Positions 16,701 through 25,267 of a DNA stretch of 64,000 nt are shown here, piece after piece (the stretch's first letter is position 1; each line of letters begins with the position of its first letter). Below the pieces are notes generated by a model. It searched no databases, was not told the DNA's origin, and worked only from the letters and a program-made list of their open reading frames with translations. The stretch lies in contig JAFGDW010000271.1 of NCBI GenBank assembly GCA_016931935.1, forward strand, positions 44,806 through 108,805, in the 5' to 3' direction. The DNA comes from Candidatus Zhuqueibacterota bacterium. GTDB lineage: Bacteria > Zhuqueibacterota > Zhuqueibacteria > Thermofontimicrobiales > Thiofontviventaceae. A program made the position numbers and the translations under genes.

Positions 16701-17523
16701 CCAGGCCAACTGTATGAATCACAATATTGGCTGCATTGGCTTTGGCGATCAGATCGTTAGGGGTAATTTGAGTATCACGGCTGTTCATGCCGTCGGTGAA
16801 TACGATGATGCTGCGCCGGAGCGTGGGTTCTGCAATTGTTAGATCGATGGCATCGGAAATGGATTGGTAAAGCGGCGTTCCGAACACAGTGCTTGAGGCA
16901 TCGATAAAATTATTAAGCGCAGTAGTGTCGCTGGTGAAATTCAGCGTTTTAGTTTCATCAGAAAATCGAATAATCCCGGCGCGATCTTCCGGGCGCATGC
17001 CTCTGACAAAGGTGCGGGCGCCCTGTTTGGCCAACTCCAGTTCGGACGGTTGAATGCTCGAACTCTCATCTAATAGCAACATGGTGCTTGTCGGTATAAT
17101 TGGGATGCTGGTTTCCGTGACTTCTCGAAACAGCGGCGCAGGGCGTTGATCAAACAGATTAATGATTTTTTCCCCCTGGCCTGTCTGATGACGTTCGAGC
17201 GCTGACCGAAAGTTGTCGGAAATTCGTTTTCCGTTGGGCGCAATCTCATCCGCGGCTAACCATTGTGATGTGTCTGCCAGTCCGGTGACATGATTACTAT
17301 TGCTGCCCGAAACGCTGATGAACGTCAGGATCGGGTAGGGGAATGCAGCAATTTTTCCACGGATGGACGTGCTATCGAGAGCAATTTTATTGATGCTAAC
17401 GTTTAAAGTGTCTGGTGATTGAGCAGTGCCACGTGTGGGATGAAGAAAAGAGAATCCAAGGATAATCCCGGTTATTATCGAAGTGCTATAGCGCCGGTGA
17501 AAAACTCCTGGGTTTTTATTCAT
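13702..17523 (-). CDS. Large surface vWA/DUF11-repeat adhesin-like protein with FlgD-like C-terminus
   Basis: The 1273-residue protein has a signal peptide (about 1-34, ending GTAQS). Its von Willebrand A domain (about 145-335) has a perfect MIDAS DESSS (DxSxS), with FSDETK and VFTDGMNSRD for the other metal-site loops. Six DUF11-type Ig repeats follow (about 360-1165), each opening with a DSFxV..xDTxWYxxxxExxxY-like line. Repeats 2 and 4 resemble each other (VVLKTVLP, VVLRTLLP), as do 3 and 5 (DIIADSMNG, DIIPDSMNG). The C-terminal about 75 residues form a FlgD-like/sorting-type beta domain ending WKKVIIRR, without the usual NPNPFNP motif. It probably sits on the cell surface and binds a ligand through the vWA domain. 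The next gene starts inside its stop codon (ATGA), so expression of the two is coupled. Confidence 0.82.
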   Translation of the reverse strand: MNKNPGVFHRRYSTSIITGIILGFSFLHPTRGTAQSPDTLNVSINKIALDSTSIRGKIAAFPYPILTFISVSGSNSNHVTGLADTSQWLAADEIAPNGKRISDNFRSALERHQTGQGEKIINLFDQRPAPLFREVTETSIPIIPTSTMLLLDESSSIQPSELELAKQGARTFVRGMRPEDRAGIIRFSDETKTLNFTSDTTALNNFIDASSTVFGTPLYQSISDAIDLTIAEPTLRRSIIVFTDGMNSRDTQITPNDLIAKANAANIVIHTVGLGEEIDVAVLTLISRSTGGQYRFTLSGVEFPRIFREFSEIIKNFYIMAYIAPTPCEYGDVRTVDITVTDAGRTGKARAQYQYQGVTPDYDLQLSMGSTPLVVDAGNDLQFSLELSNAGINTAYDIAVIDTLPTGVSLFSASPQPDSSRGNMLFWYVDSLAPGMSGMVIKINVAVNPILKNDVISLTNVAGISASCDNDASNNVASKTVMVNKYADIFLTTNVKTDSFIVTGTDTTWYAQEQETYAYSINVGNKDSVDAANVVLKTVLPSYISGANRSAGDTLTWNLGTLSSLSDTTIAVDVTVAANVPADSLALVHQSFVIASNELPANVTDNTVIDTVYVIGQAPPEPVVLQIGQAVRTDSFSVQNSDKVWYAREDETITYVLVVRNTSNTAALNTTLYDIIADSMNGLNFNAGDTVRWNLGTLAAQSDTTIRFDATVVPHIPFNAFPLVNTAFVRAANLPSGQPEIMSVDTAFAIIDQNELLTDISIFQTIRSDSFIVNGPDTSWYVYQGKTYSLINRIENKSVVTAQNVVLRTLLPDWIGGVNFSTADTLQWNLGNLAASHDTTITVAITVADSVPRANATLIHKSFVTAINEQPNKLADNSAIDTMVVIYGKPPITPTAVVLHITQSVKTDSFVIQNTDSVWLAREAETVTYTLRVSNTGDMAALNTVLFDIIPDSMNGPTFTAGDTINWPLGTIAAQSDTTIQFAATVVPHIPLAGFPFINTAFVHANNLPAGFPEIISIDTAFAIVTPSGTLSDISAFQKVMSDSFRVDAGDTTWYVAANERYSYELIVHNESGITASNVEVSDFYPVLTQSVANSIQPASGLVTDDSIYWDIGDMTPFGTTVLSFDVIAPMSIQAGSNEFINNATVKASNEDPAKLANNMATSSAYFYLPQQAFREACDLFTLDVNVFEPDRGIPLGINFELETAHAIKVDVLDLSGYRIKTLFNESFNAGINRREWDGAADNGKLTGSGVYIITLQSADKKLECWKKVIIRR

Positions 17524-17864
17524 AATATGATACCTTTTAAAATCGATTCACAGAATGAATCGAGAATGATACAAATGTTTTAAACTAATTTGTACTTCTG
17601 AACCACGATGTGTTAGCAGGCTGGACTTATAATGTGTACGATCACTGATAATTCATGCCCTTGAGAGTAACATAAAATATCATCATCAGACTGGAAATGG
17701 CGTAAGAATTACAGGTGGTTGCAATCTAACCTTATAATTTTGTCAATAATTGTACCATAATTGTAATATCGATTTCAAACGTATGTTATTTGCTGTTTCT
17801 AAAGGAATAAATAATGACTAACCTGTTGTGATGACAACGTCAGAAGAAATGTAAAGAAGACATG

Positions 17865-18014
17865 TTAATGAGACACTTTTTTGCGGTTCGGAATTTCTAT
17901 TATTTTTTTCAGAAGATTTAATTCTCAAGAAAATATGAAGATATTCAGTTTAATAGCTATGCAGATCATTCGAAGTTGTCCATTTTAACATACATGAGAA
18001 GTGTCTCAAATTAA
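17865..18014. mobile_element. 150-bp MITE-like element with TGAGACACTT ends
   Basis: The left end TTAATGAGACACTTTTTT (17865-17882) is the approximate reverse complement of the right end GAGAAGTGTCTCAAATTAA (17996-18014); the core TGAGACACTT/AAGTGTCTCA is perfect. The interior is non-coding. TGAGACACTT-type ends are seen on some transposons, so a non-autonomous derivative is likely. Confidence 0.5.
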
Positions 18015-18104
18015 ATATTTATTAATAGGTTCACAACAGGGAAGCAGTGCGGTCGGTGTTAACAGCAGGTGGAAATCTGTTTGAAGTTGGCTATTCAAGT
18101 TTGT

Positions 18105-18141
18105 AGACTTCCGAATCCGTCTAAGGCGGATTCGGAAGTCT
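18105..18141 (-). repeat. Perfect 15-bp hairpin downstream of the CotH gene
   Basis: AGACTTCCGAATCCG (18105-18119) pairs perfectly with 18127-18141 around a 7-nt loop. It begins 18 bp beyond the stop of the minus-strand CotH gene. Neither side has a T run, so it may protect the 3' end or end transcription in a factor-dependent way rather than as a classical intrinsic terminator. Confidence 0.6.
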
Positions 18142-18159
18142 CATGTAATTTATAATTGT

Positions 18160-21100
18160 TTATCGAATAAGCACAAGTTTCTTCGTCGCTGTAAATTTAT
18201 CCCTGACACTCAGGCGATAGATATAAACACCGCTGGTTAAATCCGAAGCATCAAATTGAATGGCGTATGAATGTGCGTCTTGTCGCTCATCCACCAGGGT
18301 ACGGATTTCCCGGCCGAGCACGTCGTATACTATTAGTGTTACGTGCCCCGCTGCGTTTAATGTGTAACGAATCGTTGTTACCGGATTAAACGGATTCGGG
18401 TAATTCTGTAATAATTCGAACCGATCGGGTGAAGAAACTGTCGGAATATCAACCGCACTGCTTTCATTATCATCCCTGCCGGGTGAGCCGTTTATTTCCA
18501 GCGATGCCCGCCACTGGTCGGCAGTGCGCAAATCATCGGTGGGATTCACGGATGTTGGGACCAGCGAATATCCGCTGCCGTCTGCACTGGTCGGCCAGGG
18601 ATCACGGTCATTATAACGGAGCGTCAGTAACGTATCGTTATCCGCATTGAGTAGCGTAATACGCTCACCACCGTTATCGAGCAAACCATCGTAACGGTCG
18701 AACGGCGCAAAGCCGTAACGTTGCTGGAAGTAATACGGGCTGGCTGCCAATACGATAAATTCACCGGCGTTCAATGCGGTTTGTAACGGAAATGCATATG
18801 AAATCCCATTCGTAAACCGTACCCCGCTTAAATCCAGCGTCGAATTGCCGATGTTTTTCAGTTCAATAAATTCGTATGACCGGTCATCGATCTCGTCCTG
18901 TCCCTGTGGGTGATATTGAATTTCGGTAATTTTAAGATTGAACAATTCGGATGGCAGCATAAATACAATATCGTTTATAGTACTCCATTCGCCAGCGCTT
19001 AACACCCTTGCTCGGATGTGCGTGCTATGATGAAGGCGAAATGGCGCTTTATAATCCACTGCACTTGGCGATATGTTGTCACCACTAGTATTGGTATCCT
19101 GATTACTACCCCGCAATTCCGCGCTGATAATAAAATCCGTGCTCGATGAACTGGTATTCAACGCCTGGATCGCCATCAAATTCATACCGGCGACCAATTC
19201 AGTCATTGCCTGTGAGACATCAAACACTTCCAGGTTGGTTGCTTCATGCCCCGCGCTCGCCTGTGAGTTCCAGACCGGTGATGCCGGTGCGTTAAACTCT
19301 GCCATTTTCACGCCGTTGATGTAGGCGATAAAGCCGTCATCATATCGCACATAGAGATTTAGTGAATTGTATTTTTCCAGGTCGGCCTCTTGTACGGTAA
19401 ATGGTATCCGTACATAACACGACGAATTCGGATCGCTGCCACTTTGGTACATGTAGTTTCTAACATCAAGCGTGATCCATTGGGAATAATCTGAGCCGGT
19501 ATCATAACCAATGCCGCCGGGAGCGCCCATGCATTCCATCCAATTGTTGTGGTTGAAATTGATATCTGTACGCCAGTTGTCGGTTCCGGCAGCTTTGGGG
19601 ATGTAAGCCCACTTATCGGTAGCCTCCGGAATGAATACATATTCTGAATTTTGCCCGCCGGATGAATTTGATTCCGCAACCCAGGGATCAGCGCCATCGG
19701 TTGTGTAATAAATTGTTCCCATGGTAGCAGACATGCTGAGCATGTCACCTACATTGATTTTATTATCTGAAACCGGTGCATCATTAATTGCAAAAGTTGG
19801 CGCAGTTATACTGGGAAACCAACCAGCCTGACGAACCAAATCCAGGAATTTTACTGCCCGACCCGAAAAATACGTATCCGTGATCCAGTTGTACTCTGTT
19901 AGCCAGTATTGCTTGTCGTACAAATCATAAGGGCCACCGCTCCACTGATGAACATCACGGCGGTAGTCGCCCCAGCGTGCGGATTCAGCAATAATTGCCA
20001 TATCGATCTGTTCTGCCAGTTTTATATACCGGGCGCGGCCTGCCTCCGCAGTCAGTGCGCCGCCATTAAAGAAATGTAATTGAATTCGGTCTGCCAACAA
20101 TCGTTTAAAATTATTATTCTTGAGAAGCCGCTGAAAAAAAGAGCTGAGTGAACCACTGGTGTTAAGATTTAAATTATTGTGATTAACATCTTCCAGAATG
20201 TGTTCCGCATCCCAACTAAAGAATTGAAACCCCTTGCCTGGCTCGACTCGATTACGAATCGTCACCCAATTATGCCCATCCCAGTCCCAATTGCCGCCGT
20301 AGTAATTAATAAGCATATAATCGATAAAATTAACAACATCCATATAAGGCTCATACGCAGGATTGGGGGTACCATCCGGATTGTTACCTTGAAGTTGCTG
20401 GTATATTGCATCGCTGGCAATATTTCCGTTGAGAAGTGAAATCATTTTTTGATATGCTTGCTTATTTCCATCCGTAAGTTCACCATTATCTTTGATGACA
20501 TCATAATCATCGGCATTGCCGCCCAAATAAGTGGCAGCCCAATCAGCGTCCAGTCGTTCGGTTGGATTATAAACACCCCAGTACATGCCGTTAATATAGA
20601 GATTTGCATAATTGCCGTGCCCGGCCGGGTGCCCCATATCATGTTGGGTTTTTTTGGCCCACAAATCGTGAGTAAGCTGACACCGCCGGCGTTCACTGCT
20701 GCTAAAATGAAGAAATGTGTTTCCATAAGTGGCTCGCAGGATGAGTGTGTTAAACGAGGTCGCTACATCGTCACCAAATAATGGATAATTGAGCCTGGAT
20801 GCCCCATATTCACTTCGAAATGCCACACGAAATGAATGTTTCGGTGTTTTTTCCGGCAATCGGCTGGCGCCACCGTGTATTCGTAATCCACAATCGATTT
20901 GAAAATCATTTGTCCCGTCAGCGTCAAAATATTCAATCGACACAGGCCGCTCCCAGTCGCGCCCGAGAGGCGTGCCGTCCGGCGCTGGATATATGTAAAT
21001 ACCTCCCGTATCCTGAGCAGTGCTATGGGAGAACAGGTTATCTTTGTCAGTAACTATCGAGATTGTTGGAATTTGTAATAGCGCATCATCCAGGTAATCG

Positions 21101-22011
21101 GAGTAGCGGGAATCGCGGATAATTTCACGGTCCATTCCATAATCGCCGATCGCATTGCCGGATAAGGTCTGATAGGGTCCCCAGGTATCAGGATATCCCG
21201 GCGGATCGTTCGGTTGATTGACGATGTCCGCTAAAAATAGGTAGGTGTGCGTAGTCACCGGACTGGTCAGGAAACCTGATTTTATTGTAATTGCCCGCAA
21301 CGCGGTCGTGGTGGTGATGGAAATAGCTTCAGTATAGAGTGTCCCGTTGGTTTTGGTAGGGGCGCTGCCATCGGTTGTGTAGTAAATTTGCGCATCTTCC
21401 AGTCCGGATGTAATTTCAACATGAAATGGCGCATTGTAAAATCCGTGTTTTTTGCTGAAAACAGGCCGGGGCAGCAATTGTTGATCTTCAAACTGATTTA
21501 CAGCGCCCGGTGTTGGCAGCGCCGAAAATACATAATCGCCTTCAAAATAGCCATACGACACATTGGATTGCTGTTCGGGAAAGGCCGGATCGAACGCGGT
21601 TGTTGCGACACCTTCGGGATTAATCAGCGCCAGGTATTCACCAGAGCCGCTCAGTTTAAAATTGGTGTGCAGTTCCAGGCCGGCAGTCGCCCGATCTTTA
21701 CCGGATGCAAAAATAACCAGGTAACCTTTCGCTGTTATAGTCACGTGGGGAAATACCCATTTTTCGAGAGTTGCGGCCTCATCTGAAAGTGACCAGCCGT
21801 GCAAATCGACAGGAGCATCGCTTGCATTGTATAATTCAATCCAGTCAGAATAGTCGCCATTTTCATCCGCTAGCGTGGTTGTGTTCAGCGCCATAAATTC
21901 ATTTATTATGACGGATTGACCAAACAGAAAAAAGGGTGTAGCCAGTACGAACATAATTGATAACAGAAACCATTTGGAGTAGTGAGTTGCAGAAGTAACA
22001 CGTTGTTTCAT
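18160..22011 (-). CDS. Secreted CotH-kinase/lamin-tail-domain surface protein with T9SS-type sorting domain
   Basis: The 1283-residue protein has a signal peptide (1-32), a lamin-tail domain (about 33-155; INEFMALNTTTLADENGDYSDWIELYN), a chitobiase/hexosaminidase C-terminal-like Ig domain (about 185-258; IYYTTDGSAPT), a CotH kinase-like domain (about 300-690; CGLRIHGGASR, YGVYNPTERLDADW-type motif, FFSWDAEH), a second chitobiase-like piece with a jelly-roll-like insertion (about 740-1000), a second lamin-tail domain (about 1010-1140) and a sorting domain (NYPNPFNPVTTI near 1212). CotH of Bacillus phosphorylates spore-coat proteins; here the kinase-like fold is exported, so its substrate and phosphate donor are open questions. 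The architecture is typical of large surface proteins in this clade. It is encoded alone, 477 bp downstream of the GH3 gene. Confidence 0.88.
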   Translation of the reverse strand: MKQRVTSATHYSKWFLLSIMFVLATPFFLFGQSVIINEFMALNTTTLADENGDYSDWIELYNASDAPVDLHGWSLSDEAATLEKWVFPHVTITAKGYLVIFASGKDRATAGLELHTNFKLSGSGEYLALINPEGVATTAFDPAFPEQQSNVSYGYFEGDYVFSALPTPGAVNQFEDQQLLPRPVFSKKHGFYNAPFHVEITSGLEDAQIYYTTDGSAPTKTNGTLYTEAISITTTTALRAITIKSGFLTSPVTTHTYLFLADIVNQPNDPPGYPDTWGPYQTLSGNAIGDYGMDREIIRDSRYSDYLDDALLQIPTISIVTDKDNLFSHSTAQDTGGIYIYPAPDGTPLGRDWERPVSIEYFDADGTNDFQIDCGLRIHGGASRLPEKTPKHSFRVAFRSEYGASRLNYPLFGDDVATSFNTLILRATYGNTFLHFSSSERRRCQLTHDLWAKKTQHDMGHPAGHGNYANLYINGMYWGVYNPTERLDADWAATYLGGNADDYDVIKDNGELTDGNKQAYQKMISLLNGNIASDAIYQQLQGNNPDGTPNPAYEPYMDVVNFIDYMLINYYGGNWDWDGHNWVTIRNRVEPGKGFQFFSWDAEHILEDVNHNNLNLNTSGSLSSFFQRLLKNNNFKRLLADRIQLHFFNGGALTAEAGRARYIKLAEQIDMAIIAESARWGDYRRDVHQWSGGPYDLYDKQYWLTEYNWITDTYFSGRAVKFLDLVRQAGWFPSITAPTFAINDAPVSDNKINVGDMLSMSATMGTIYYTTDGADPWVAESNSSGGQNSEYVFIPEATDKWAYIPKAAGTDNWRTDINFNHNNWMECMGAPGGIGYDTGSDYSQWITLDVRNYMYQSGSDPNSSCYVRIPFTVQEADLEKYNSLNLYVRYDDGFIAYINGVKMAEFNAPASPVWNSQASAGHEATNLEVFDVSQAMTELVAGMNLMAIQALNTSSSSTDFIISAELRGSNQDTNTSGDNISPSAVDYKAPFRLHHSTHIRARVLSAGEWSTINDIVFMLPSELFNLKITEIQYHPQGQDEIDDRSYEFIELKNIGNSTLDLSGVRFTNGISYAFPLQTALNAGEFIVLAASPYYFQQRYGFAPFDRYDGLLDNGGERITLLNADNDTLLTLRYNDRDPWPTSADGSGYSLVPTSVNPTDDLRTADQWRASLEINGSPGRDDNESSAVDIPTVSSPDRFELLQNYPNPFNPVTTIRYTLNAAGHVTLIVYDVLGREIRTLVDERQDAHSYAIQFDASDLTSGVYIYRLSVRDKFTATKKLVLIR

Positions 22012-22383
22012 GAATAACCCTCTTTGTATTAATTTGAGATTGCGTATGGATTCCAGGAGCTATTTTTCAGGAAGGCTGTTAAATGTAGTCATTTTTCAAT
22101 CGGAACGATTTTCGATGTTCCGGAGATTTTGGAAATCAAAACAGCAATCGTTATTAAATAATTTCGGCTGGTTTAAATAAATCTGAAAGTTACATGGCAG
22201 TTTGTGTTTGTTCTTGATTTAAATGACTGAAATAGTAATAAACTTGATGATAAAATTGTTCATGTCATTATACAAAATGGCAGGAATAAATGCAAGGGAA
22301 ATAAAAACTGCCATGAACGGACAGAGCGTGGAATTGGTATGGATTTCTCGTTATACCAAGTTGTACTAAATTCATTATCCTTG
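22012..22383. other. AT-rich spacer, nothing identified
   Basis: Between the CotH and GH3 genes (both minus strand) the sequence is AT-rich without a supported gene. It must contain the CotH promoter. I see no repeat shared with other spacers. Confidence 0.4.
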
Positions 22384-22428
22384 AAAAAAACGACTTCAGC
22401 CAACACATGAAAAATGTGGCTGAAGTCG
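22384..22428 (-). terminator. Rho-independent terminator of the GH3 gene
   Basis: CGACTTCAGCCA (22391-22402) pairs perfectly with TGGCTGAAGTCG (22417-22428) over 12 bp. On the minus strand the stem is followed by a run of T residues (22390-22384). It lies 60 bp beyond the GH3 stop codon. Confidence 0.9.
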
Positions 22429-22488
22429 CCGTAACAGATATATTAACCACTAACACTCACCAGACACTATTCTGCTCATCCCTGCATT

Positions 22489-25155
22489 CTATTGCACTTG
22501 TACCAATGCTTGCAATACATTCGATTGCCTCGAATCCAGTTTAGGACCAGGCTGACGGCCGCCGACGGAAATTTCAAATTCGCCGGGCTGAATTTCCCGT
22601 TTGAATGCTTCGTTGATGACAGAAAAATCATTTGGCTGCAATACAAACGACACTGTTTGGGTTTCTCCCGGCTGTAAATTGATGCGTGTGAATCCTTTCA
22701 GTGATCGAATCGGTACAGGAACTGTTGCTGACTTGTTAGCGAGATAAAGCTGCACCACTTCATCGCCGGCTAATTTTCCGGTGTTTTTTACATCCACGGA
22801 AACGGTCACCTGATCACCGGCTTTGCAGGTCTTGTTGGCAACCAGATTATCATATTGAAAAGTTGTGTAGCTCAATCCATACCCGAACGGGTATAGTGGC
22901 TCGCCTTTAAAGTATCGGTAAGTCTGATTGATCATGTGATATTCTTCAAACGGCGGCAGATCGTCCACGGATTTGTAAAATGTCACCGGCAAGCGGCCGC
23001 CTGGATTGTACTTGCCGAATATCACGTCGGCAATTGCCGTGCCGCTGGCTTGTCCCGGATACCATGCTTCGATGATCGCGGGAATATTCTCGTTCTCCCA
23101 ATTCACTGCCAGCGCGCTGCCATTAAGCAGTACCAGCACGATGGGTTTACCGAGCGTGTGGATCGACTTTATTAAATCTTCCTGTACTTCCGGCAGATCG
23201 AGACGAGTGCGGTCGCCGCCGCGGAAACCTTCAATTTTAATGCGCATTTCTTCTCCTTCGAGCCGGGAGGTCAGTCCCATACACATAACTACCACATCGG
23301 CTTTTTGGGCTGCGTCAATTGCCTTCTGTTTTAGCAGATCGATGGGTTCATACCACACTAGTTGTACCTGGGCATCTGCATACGATTCGGATGCATCCAC
23401 TTTAATATCGTATTCTTTCCCGGCCTTTAATTCAATTTTATCGGAAGCAACCAGCCGGGGATCGGCAAATTCGTTGAAAAAGTGGTATCTGGTAGTTGCA
23501 ATTTGTTTCCCATCCAGATAAATTTGCGTGTTACATGTGCTGATAATGCCCAATTGATATGTACCGTTATGATCGGGTTTAAGTTTGCCTGTCCAGTGCA
23601 CGCTGAAATTATCGTCGTCCATATCTGCGCGCGGAGCGGCGTCGTACCAGTTCGCATCAATATTTTTCACGGTGGAAGTATAAAGTGGCTTGCCCTTGTA
23701 TTCCTTGTTCGCGAAAAATTCAGCCTTCAATCCCTGTTGGCCAGTGTCGGTGAGTAAAAATTCTGATGGAATAACGTGATAGACTGGCATCCCCTCGGCC
23801 AATTCGCAGCCCTGTTCGTACAAGACTTTTATATTGGGAGACACTGCTTCGCTGATGCCACGCAACGGCGTGACCGGATCAGATGGAACCCCGTTATAAT
23901 TTCCCAACAGCATTAGCCATTGGTCAGAATTAGGGCCGATGACGGCAATGGTATTGATTTTTGATTTATCGAGCGGTAAAAGGCCATCGTTATTTTTGAG
24001 AAGCACAATACTTTCGCGCGCGGCCTTTAGCGCCAACTCCCGGTTGGCCTGGCAATCCAGCGTTTCATAGGGAATTTTGGCATACGTTACCAAATCGTCC
24101 GGATCGAACATTCCCAATTTGAAGCGAGCAGTAAATAATCGTTGGACAGCAACGTCAATATCCGCTTCAGAGAGCAGGCCTTTTTCCACGGCTTTTTTCA
24201 GACTCTCATATGTCCGGCCACAATTCAAATCACATCCGGAGATTACGCCCAGCGCGGCAGCTTCCTCAGAAGTTTTTACAAGCTTGTGGTTCAGGTAAAT
24301 ATCATTAATCGCGCCGCAGTCAGAAACTATATAGCCGTTAAAATTCCATTCCTGTCGTAAAATGCGGTTCATCAAATGATCACTACCGCAACACGCCTCG
24401 CCATTGTAACGATTGTAGGCACACATTGCCGAATATGCCTTGCCATCTTTAATTCCCATCTCAAATTGCGGGAGATACGTTTCGCGGAAGTCACGTTCAT
24501 CGGTGAGAGCATCAAACGTATGACGTTCCGGCTCCGGACCGTTGTGAACAGCGTAGTGCTTCACCGTAGCGATGGTTTTGAAATATTTTGGGTCATCACC
24601 TTGAAGTCCTTTAATAAATTGCACTGCCATTTTGCCTGTCAAATACGGATCTTCGCCGTACGTTTCCTGACCCCGTCCCCAACGCGGATCGCGGAAAATA
24701 TTGATATTGGGCGACCACATCGTCAATCCCTGGTAACGGTTGCGTTTGCCTCTGCGGATGAATTCGTGATGCTTGGCGCGGGCTTCATCGGAGATAACGG
24801 TGGAGAGGCGGAACATCAACTCCTGATCCCACATTGCTCCCAATCCAATTGCCTGGGGAAATACCGTCGCCAGTCCGGCGCGGGCCACACCGTGCAGCGC
24901 TTCGCCCCACCAATCGTATTGGGGAACGCCTAACCGGTCGATCGCCGGTGCGTCATTCATCATTTGACTGATTTTCTCGTCGAGGGTCATTTGGCTGACT
25001 AAATCATTGGCCCGTTGTTCAAAGCTCAGTTCGGGATTGAGCCACAGGAATTTAGTTGCGTCTTGTTGAGCCATTGTAAAACTCGCGTTTAAATACATAA
25101 TTAAACCAACGATTACGGTTGGGAATACATGATACGTTTTCAAACTGTTCGCCAT
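22489..25155 (-). CDS. Secreted GH3 beta-xylosidase/beta-glucosidase with PA14 insertion
   Basis: I prefer ATG 25155 (MANSL), which has GAGG 9 nt upstream, over the in-frame ATG five codons earlier that overlaps this ribosome site. The 888-residue enzyme has a signal peptide (about 1-29), a GH3 (beta/alpha)8 domain (about 40-365) with the nucleophile Asp in IVSDCGAI (residue 279), an (alpha/beta)6 domain split by a PA14 carbohydrate-binding domain (about 455-605), and an FN3-like domain at the C terminus. GWGEALHGVAR-like and KHYAVHNGPEPERH motifs match GH3 members acting on xylo- or gluco-oligosaccharides. No sorting domain is present, so a periplasmic site is likely. It is downstream of the Gfo/Idh/MocA and DUF6807 genes on the same strand, 112 bp after the former. 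Confidence 0.9.
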   Translation of the reverse strand: MANSLKTYHVFPTVIVGLIMYLNASFTMAQQDATKFLWLNPELSFEQRANDLVSQMTLDEKISQMMNDAPAIDRLGVPQYDWWGEALHGVARAGLATVFPQAIGLGAMWDQELMFRLSTVISDEARAKHHEFIRRGKRNRYQGLTMWSPNINIFRDPRWGRGQETYGEDPYLTGKMAVQFIKGLQGDDPKYFKTIATVKHYAVHNGPEPERHTFDALTDERDFRETYLPQFEMGIKDGKAYSAMCAYNRYNGEACCGSDHLMNRILRQEWNFNGYIVSDCGAINDIYLNHKLVKTSEEAAALGVISGCDLNCGRTYESLKKAVEKGLLSEADIDVAVQRLFTARFKLGMFDPDDLVTYAKIPYETLDCQANRELALKAARESIVLLKNNDGLLPLDKSKINTIAVIGPNSDQWLMLLGNYNGVPSDPVTPLRGISEAVSPNIKVLYEQGCELAEGMPVYHVIPSEFLLTDTGQQGLKAEFFANKEYKGKPLYTSTVKNIDANWYDAAPRADMDDDNFSVHWTGKLKPDHNGTYQLGIISTCNTQIYLDGKQIATTRYHFFNEFADPRLVASDKIELKAGKEYDIKVDASESYADAQVQLVWYEPIDLLKQKAIDAAQKADVVVMCMGLTSRLEGEEMRIKIEGFRGGDRTRLDLPEVQEDLIKSIHTLGKPIVLVLLNGSALAVNWENENIPAIIEAWYPGQASGTAIADVIFGKYNPGGRLPVTFYKSVDDLPPFEEYHMINQTYRYFKGEPLYPFGYGLSYTTFQYDNLVANKTCKAGDQVTVSVDVKNTGKLAGDEVVQLYLANKSATVPVPIRSLKGFTRINLQPGETQTVSFVLQPNDFSVINEAFKREIQPGEFEISVGGRQPGPKLDSRQSNVLQALVQVQ

Positions 25156-25267
25156 TTTTAATATCCTCATAAAAAGAATTTACACGTTTATATCTGTTTT
25201 ATCTTTTGTTATCGGTGGGCAAAAAAATAATTCAGGTAGAATGAGCTGAAATAATATATCACTTTTT

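Larger units (their letters stand above)
17524..18159. other. Spacer with a MITE-like element and a hairpin, no gene
   Basis: This AT-rich interval separates two minus-strand genes. It holds an inverted-repeat element at 17865-18014 and a perfect hairpin at 18105-18141. The promoter of the vWA gene should lie just above 17523, but no clear motif is visible. Confidence 0.5.

Noticed and set aside
18105-18141. Classical intrinsic terminator
   Set aside because: The 15-bp stem is perfect but no T run follows on either strand; it is listed as a hairpin instead.
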